In this document: positions 58,634 through 64,000 of the stretch, piece by piece | Layout: each line of letters starts with the position of its first letter | How positions within the stretch are numbered: the first letter of the stretch is position 1 | Source of the DNA: Ectocarpus siliculosus | Lineage: Eukaryota; Sar; Phaeophyceae; Ectocarpales; Ectocarpaceae | DNA: 64,000 nucleotides | Assembly (NCBI GenBank): GCA_000310025.1 | Contig: FN649732.1 | Coordinates: 420,169 to 484,168 of the forward strand | Direction of reading: 5' to 3' | The notes under the pieces: generated by a model | Databases searched by the model: none | Seen by the model: only the letters and a program-made list of their open reading frames with translations | What the model was told of the DNA's origin: nothing | Translations under genes and position numbers: made by a program

Positions 58634-59496
58634 AAATGCATACCTATCATCCCTAGGCTACACGTGTAGAACACACGAAAGTGTTCTTGCGCATACGCAT
58701 GACACAGACAGAACACGTCTTGTTGTGTTGCTGCAATCGAGTACAGAGGGAAATGCATGACTCATGATGCTACTGGCAATACGCAGGTGTCAAGCAATGA
58801 TGCATATCCCCGACACGACCCCTTGACCAAGTAACACGGCAAACGGTGCAGCTCCAAGACCTATCAAGGGTCAACAAACCCTAGTACTTTGACAAACTAG
58901 CGCGAAGGGCTGGCGGCCGATGTCGTCACAAACTTGTCAGCGCGCTGGCGAACTTTCGTGTGTTGCAACAGTACTTGCTCCTTCGAATCTCATCATATCA
59001 TGTAAGTCTAGACTAAAATAATTGCCTACACACACATTTTTCACGAGAAAAGTACAAACTCCCATGCTACGTATCAATCATACATACCATGCGGAACGGT
59101 AAAACTCCCTATGCAAGCTGTCTACTCGACGAACAGCTACATCTGCTTGCTATATGAACCTACTTCCGTGTGCTCGGGTGGTGATACATACTCAGCAGCG
59201 AGCAAACAAACATGTCAGCGGAGAACGCAAAAGACGGAGCCTGAAATTGTTTTTAATGAAGAAGATTCATCTCCGAATTCACGCCTGTAGCTGGACATGT
59301 GCTTGGTGATTCCCACTTCATTCTTGAGCTTGGTGCGCCTGGCGATGATGGGCTCCCTGATGTGGGTGGTCTACTCGAAGTCCAAGCGGCCGTCCCGGTC
59401 TTCGTTGTGGACACCTTCCTCAACCAACGAACCCCATTGATGCCACACCCGTGATGCCAATCAATCCAGCCGTTCGCGGACTGTTGTCTCTGATCC
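58634..59496. other. Region where the 3' LTR of the minus-strand Copia element should lie
   Basis: I found no sequence here matching the part of the 5' end visible at 63.9-64.0 kb. No gene is seen. Confidence 0.35.
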
Positions 59497-60980
59497 CTAG
59501 CATCCGAAATCTTTGATCCGTTGGAGAATGGAGATGAACTTGTGCTGGCCCAAATGCTTACTCGAGATATCGGCCAGCATGGCTTGAGTTGGGACGTGGT
59601 GAACCGTGATGCGGCGCCGCTTGATCAGTTCCCGAAGGAAGAAGAATAGCAGGGCGATGTGCTTGATCCTCGAGCTGAATGAACATGGAGATGGCGGCGA
59701 GACTGAGAGCTCCTGAGCTGTCGCTGCGGATGGAAATAGACTTGAAGGAGATATCGACTTGAGCTCCATGAAGAGGTTGGAGAGGTACACGGCCTCCCTG
59801 GCAGCGTAGCTAATGGCTTGAAGCTTGCTCTCGACGGTCGATTGGGCCGTGAGAGACTTGCGTCTTGGTTCCGAAGCTGATGAGACCTCCTCCAAGGAAG
59901 AACAGGTACCCTGTGGTAGACTCCTGTTGTCCGGGGTACCTGCGAACGAAGCGTCGGCGAATGCTGCAATGCAGGATTGCCCTTGCTTGAATACGATGGG
60001 CAAGTCCGGCGTTCCGCGAAGGTACCGCAGCACGTGCTTGGCGGCAGCCATGTGGACCTGAGCAGGCTTGCTCCATGCCCTCGTCAGCTGGTTGACTGCG
60101 CAACACAGGCCGTACCTGGTGCATTGAGCCAGGTAGAGCAGGCTGCCTTTGATGCACTGGTACAGTTTGGTGTCTGCCGCTCCGAGTTGCTTGTCCGCTG
60201 GCTGATCAGTCGAGAGTTCCGGTCCATATCCTGGAGTGCTGACGGGGTTGCAGTTCTCCATGCCAAACCTTTCAGGGATATTCTTGATGTAGTTGTTCTG
60301 CGAGGCAGTCAGCGTGCCTTCCTCGTAGTTGCGCGTGACTTGCATGCGTCGAATGAGGAGACTTCCGCCATGTCCGTCATTTCGAAGCAGTCGTGGAGTT
60401 CTTTCTTGAGGTCAGCTGCGAGCTTGGGGTCCTTTCCGCTGATGAGGATGTCTTCGACGTACAGCGTCAAGATGACGAGAGTGTCGCCGCTTCCGTATAT
60501 TAATACGCAAGGGTCGGACTGTGTGCGCCTGGATCCGATCACTACTAGCACATCTCCGATGGTGTCGAACCAGAGCACTGGCGAACATGAAAGCCCATAA
60601 AGACTGCATTCGAGTTTGTAGACCACGATGCCCCCGGTCGCGGGGTGCTTCGTGGTTTGTGCTGGGGCGGGCTTGACCCAACCGTCTTTGTCAATCGCAG
60701 ACTGCAGAAACACCACCGCGACGTCCATCTGATATACCGGCCATCCTTGTTCGCATGCTATAGCGAGGAAGGTGCCAACGCTCCTGATGCGGCACACCAG
60801 TGCGTAGCTCCCCCCGTAGTCGATGCCAGACTCCACATGGACTTGAACCACCAGCCTGACCTTGAACCTTCCGTTGGCTTTCTGTTTGAAGACGAACCTT
60901 GTACCGAGGATCTTCTCTTCCTTGGGAATGCTGGTGATGGGGACATACTTGTAGACCTTGTGCTGCGCCAGACTGTCCAT
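59497..60980 (-). pseudogene. Copia reverse transcriptase and RNase H, with altered catalytic motif
   Basis: Frame 60,980-60,309 shows ILGTRFVFKQKANGRFKVRL, VYQMDVAVVFLQSAID, LECSLYGLSCSPVLWF and the polymerase motif as LYVEDILI, where an active enzyme has two Asp. After a frameshift near 60,340 the frame to 59,497 gives the connection region (SLLYLAQCTRYGLCCAVNQL) and RNase H (AAFADASFAG, STVESKLQAIS, HHVPTQAMLADI). It is inactive as read. Confidence 0.87.
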
Positions 60981-61432
60981 CTCCTTTGCGATAGCTGCTT
61001 TCCACTGTAGCGTTTGTGGCGAGTTGATGGCTTCCTTGAGGTGTTCGGGATATTGATGCGCTCCTCCTCCAAGGATCGTTGCTGCAATGGGGAGCCTGTG
61101 GCGTACACGTAGGCCCGCGATGCTGGGAGCAATCCCTCGTCCAGATGAGCAACATCCGGAGCGGCGCTGGCGTGATCGTGGTAGGTCTTGTTGGCCAAGT
61201 CCAACAGCTGTTCAGACGTCAGCGCGCTGGGGTCGGGCCGCATCGTAGTGGACGGCATGCATCCACTTCCGCTGTCGTCCATGGTGATTTCCAGGGGACT
61301 AGGTGCAAGGGAGGGGTCGATCGAACCAGAGGCCTTCGCCTCCTCCTGGTGGCGGCGCGGGTCACTTCAAGTGACCGCGGTATCCCCTGGGTAGGCTTCG
61401 GCGCGCTGCCTGGTAAGAAACTTTCTTCCTGT

Positions 61433-62301
61433 TCAGCGTCTGGGCCGTTGCCGGATGTGGCTACCTGAGGCGAGTTCGGCGGGCTGGGTGGAGTGTCGTG
61501 TCCCGTGTCGATTGCCTGTTGTTGAAGCTCCTCCCGAATCAAGTTGTTGTGTTGCATACGGCGGGTCTCTTGTCGGAGGAGCTGATTCTCGGTTTCCAGG
61601 TCGACGGTGTCGAGGACTCCCGATCCATCGAACTCCTGATGTCTCAATGAAGGTCACGTTCCTGCTTTTCACTACGTTGTTGCCGGTTGCAGGATTGTAG
61701 ATCCGGTAGGCCTTGCTGTCTCGACTGAAGCCACAGAATTTGCCTTCGAACGCGCGGTCACTCATCGTTTTCGTGCACCGCTCGTGATGCACGAAAGATC
61801 TGGCCCCGATGACCCGGAGGCGAGACAGGTCCGCTACGGGGTGACCCCTCCCAGTGCCGAATGGGGTGACTGGTTGGAAAGGTACACTGCCGTAATCATA
61901 AGTTCCCCCGACAGGGTAGGCGGAAAGGATCCATCCTTCATGAGACAGCGGATAATTGTCGTCAGGGTTTGCCCGTCTCGCTCGGATACGCCGTTTTCCT
62001 GAGGCGTGTTGGTCGTGGCGTATTCGATGGTGATGCCTGAGTCCATGCAGTACGTGGTGAACTCGTTGCCGACGTTTTCCCCTCCTCTATCGCACCGAAT
62101 AATCTCAATGCGGTGGGGAGCAGCCACCTGCATGTTGTAGGTGTGAAGTGCTCGAACGGTTTCGGACTTCCTTGAGCAGGTAGATTCCCTTAATCGGTGA
62201 GTATGCGTCGGTGCCGTCGTCTCGCGAGTAGTTTTCTTCGGATGTGCTAGCTGCCTGCTCTTGCTGATGGCGCAGATGTCGCACGGCGTCATGAAGTCCA
62301 A
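61433..62301 (-). pseudogene. Copia integrase, frameshifted
   Basis: The zinc-binding end (CDICAISKSRQLAHPKK) is followed after a frameshift by the core IIRCDRGGENVGNEF and TPQENGVSERDGQTL, with the second Asp and the Glu of the D,D-35-E triad. A further frame (61,792-61,433) gives FEGKFCGFSRDSKAYRIYNP and VVKSRNVTFIET, the usual post-core segment. The first catalytic Asp region is scrambled. Confidence 0.82.
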
Positions 62302-63071
62302 GAAATCGACTCCGTTGCTCTCCTTTTTTGCGTAGCAGTTCCATGCTCCGGAAGTTGAGGAGTGGCTGCATTTGCGACCCCTAGGTCATCATCAATCATC
62401 ACCGCGTCCACCTTGCCAAACGCCCGATCGTCCAGAAGTGCGTGAGACATTGGTTTCGTAGGCGCTGTCTTTTGTTCTGAGGCGGCTTGCAACCCTATGT
62501 CAAGAGAGCACATACCCATGTCGCGCGGATCTTGTTTCAGCGGTAAAATGTGGCTTCCTACCGTAAGGTGCGGGTTGCCTTCCTCGATGACGAGCTTGAC
62601 GCCATTCTTTATCTGCGCGGTAGGCGAGAAGACGTTGTGTCCGAGGCCGGGGACGACTAGCCCTCGCAGGAACACGGCCTGTTCCTCGCCGTTGCTGTCC
62701 TGGACGGTGCAATGGATAGGTCCTGTAGCGTTCCCGTCCAGCTCGGCTTCCGTACTGCTTGCCTCCTTCTTTGTCGTGGCTGATTCCGTTTTGTTGCTGA
62801 CTGAGGAGCAGTGTGCACAAGTAGCGCATGCGGAGAGGGCCTTGCCCGTGTTACTGGATATCTTCGGCCGTGTCGCTGCTTGCTTGAAGCATTCCTCGTC
62901 GGAGTGCCTGGTTGCGAAGTGAACCGAGCACCATTTGGCGGTTCCGGCGGCTTGGTCTTCTCCTTTCCCTTGCCTCTCCTTTCGGGGCAGTTCCTCCGGA
63001 TGTGCCCCTTTTCTTAGCAGTCGATGTAAGTCGGTGCCTCTGAGGTAGTGGTAGTCATGGCGAAACCGCAT
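62289..63071 (-). pseudogene. Copia zinc-knuckle and protease region
   Basis: A CCHC-like knuckle (EKGHIRRNCPE) is read near 63,000 in a frame containing TAA directly after its second cysteine. The main frame then gives CSVHFATRHSDEECF, a linker, and the protease-flanking region RGLVVPGLGHNVFSPTAQI with TVGSHILPL. This is the usual Copia arrangement before integrase. The catalytic DTG-type motif is not clear. Confidence 0.68.
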
Positions 63072-63110
63072 CCAGCGATGCTGCCCTTCGGCCCTTTGCG
63101 AGATTGCTAG

Positions 63111-63743
63111 TCAAGGGACATATGAAGCATGGTGGTTTTGCATCTTGTCGACGTTGAAGTCTGGGTCGCGGTACATGATCATCTTGACATCCTCGTACTC
63201 GTCGGCGAAGCCGGTGACGCATATGTCCTTGAAGTAGCGGTCCGAGATCGTTTCCCCCATCTTCTCAGCCTTGTGTCGTAGGAGGTGCCTCTGGTTGAAG
63301 TATTGTATGTAGTCGTCTGGGTTCTGCCCGTGTTCCATGGGCGTGTTGATCAGCTCCTCCATGGTTGCTCGAATCAAGTCAACCGTACCTTTGTTGTAGT
63401 TCAAGTTCAGTTCCTCGAAGGCTGCCTGACCGCCTCCGCTGATCTCGCTATCGTCCTCGTGCTTCTGTACCGAAAGAGCCGCCGGTAGTTCCACTAGCAG
63501 ATAGAGTGTGGCGTACAGGTCTTCGTTCGACTTGCAGTAGGCGGCGTAGTCATCGTCCGTTTCTGCTGGACTACTCCGGCCTTCAGCAACGGAAGGATGT
63601 CCCTGTGCGTCACTCCCAGAACGACGCAGAGCCTCTTCATCCAGCCCTTGTAAATCAGCTGGGTTCCTTCCGTCGGACTTCTTCAGCCCTCGAACGGTGT
63701 TGGCGAGGTTGGAGGTGTTGTCACCGGGAGAATGATCACCCAT
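63111..63743 (-). pseudogene. Copia Gag
   Basis: From the ATG at 63,743 (MGDHSPGDNTSN) the frame gives about 210 residues, with the Gag-like helical region (DDDYAAYCKSNEDLYATLYL, TPMEHGQNPDDYIQYFNQRH, EYEDVKMIMYRDPDFNVDKM). The open frame upstream of this Met to 63,935 is probably leader. The frame stops before the zinc knuckle, which is found in another frame near 63,010-63,060. Confidence 0.78.
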
Positions 63744-63929
63744 CCTGGTTGTCTTTTCTACCGCGATGCGCTCCTGTTGCCGTGTGGTGTACAGGACGAA
63801 GCTGATGTTCCCTGCTGTCTGTCGCAGCACACAGGTGGAGGTCGACCCCCCTTCCCCAAAATGTCGGATGCCCTCGCCCCCTTGTGGAGACCATGACAAG
63901 GTCGGACACCTTGGAGAAGACAACCAAGG

Positions 63930-64000
63930 CCTCAAAAATACCTCGGTTTCTCCCCTTTTGAGGCCTGCCTCAAAAATACCTCAATTTCTCCCCTTTTCGA
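63930..64000 (-). repeat. Tandem pair of a 36-bp unit at the window edge
   Basis: Two near-identical copies containing CCTCAAAAATACCTC and TTTCTCCCCTTTT follow each other and run to the last base. Their place upstream of Gag suggests the end of the 5' LTR or its leader. Confidence 0.65.

Larger units (their letters stand above)
59497..64000 (-). mobile_element. Decayed Copia retrotransposon on the minus strand, running off the window
   Basis: Gag, zinc knuckle, protease, integrase, reverse transcriptase and RNase H segments follow in Copia order from 63.74 kb down to 59.50 kb, broken by several frameshifts and stops. The 5' LTR side is cut by the window end. It is a different lineage from the element at 13.9 kb, judging by its intact domain order and different protein sequence. 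Confidence 0.9.

Overview
The window is eukaryotic nuclear DNA. It is gene-poor, with multi-exon genes, GT-AG introns, several retroelements and three runs of N. I infer a brown alga, Ectocarpus-like. The reasons are several secreted WSC-domain genes that share a C-terminal double-cysteine module, the roughly even base composition, a TTAGGG-type interstitial telomere motif, and a Copia/LINE/Helitron mix. I made no database search, so the genus is an inference.

Host genes. The left 24 kb carries three genes for secreted proteins, all on the minus strand. They are a CAP/PR-1-like protein with a Pro/Thr-rich repeat stalk (exons from 4,570 down to 963; first exon not found), a 425-residue double-WSC protein (12,903 down to 4,980, ten exons) and a 240-residue single-WSC protein (23,961 down to 20,153, seven exons). 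I built the two WSC models from splice sites. Every exon phase closes and each total length is a whole number of codons. A third WSC copy (54,707 to 51,860) is broken by stops and a frameshift.

Mobile DNA. 13,932-17,848 is a young Copia element with identical 332-bp LTRs and a large internal deletion; a diverged solo LTR of the same family lies at about 34,372-34,693. 25,990-29,640 is a decayed non-LTR retrotransposon (endonuclease plus reverse transcriptase, minus strand). 29,711-34,269 is a DNA transposon with 48-bp inverted ends, a perfect 8-bp target duplication and arrays of a palindromic motif; it carries a multi-exon gene I cannot assign. 41,444-42,480 holds a Helitron N-terminal fragment. 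59,497-64,000 is a decayed Copia element on the minus strand that runs off the window.

Repeats and assembly. 35-58 kb is mostly repeats: palindromic elements with tRNA-like parts, GGCGGTAC arrays, a fold-back element, a dispersed (GTT)n-linked family and small duplications. Arrays of CCATGG-centred palindromes sit in introns of two of the WSC paralogues. The sequence on the two sides of the gap at 7,464-7,563 is the same locus twice, each copy corrupted beyond a poly-G run, so that gap is an unmerged contig overlap.
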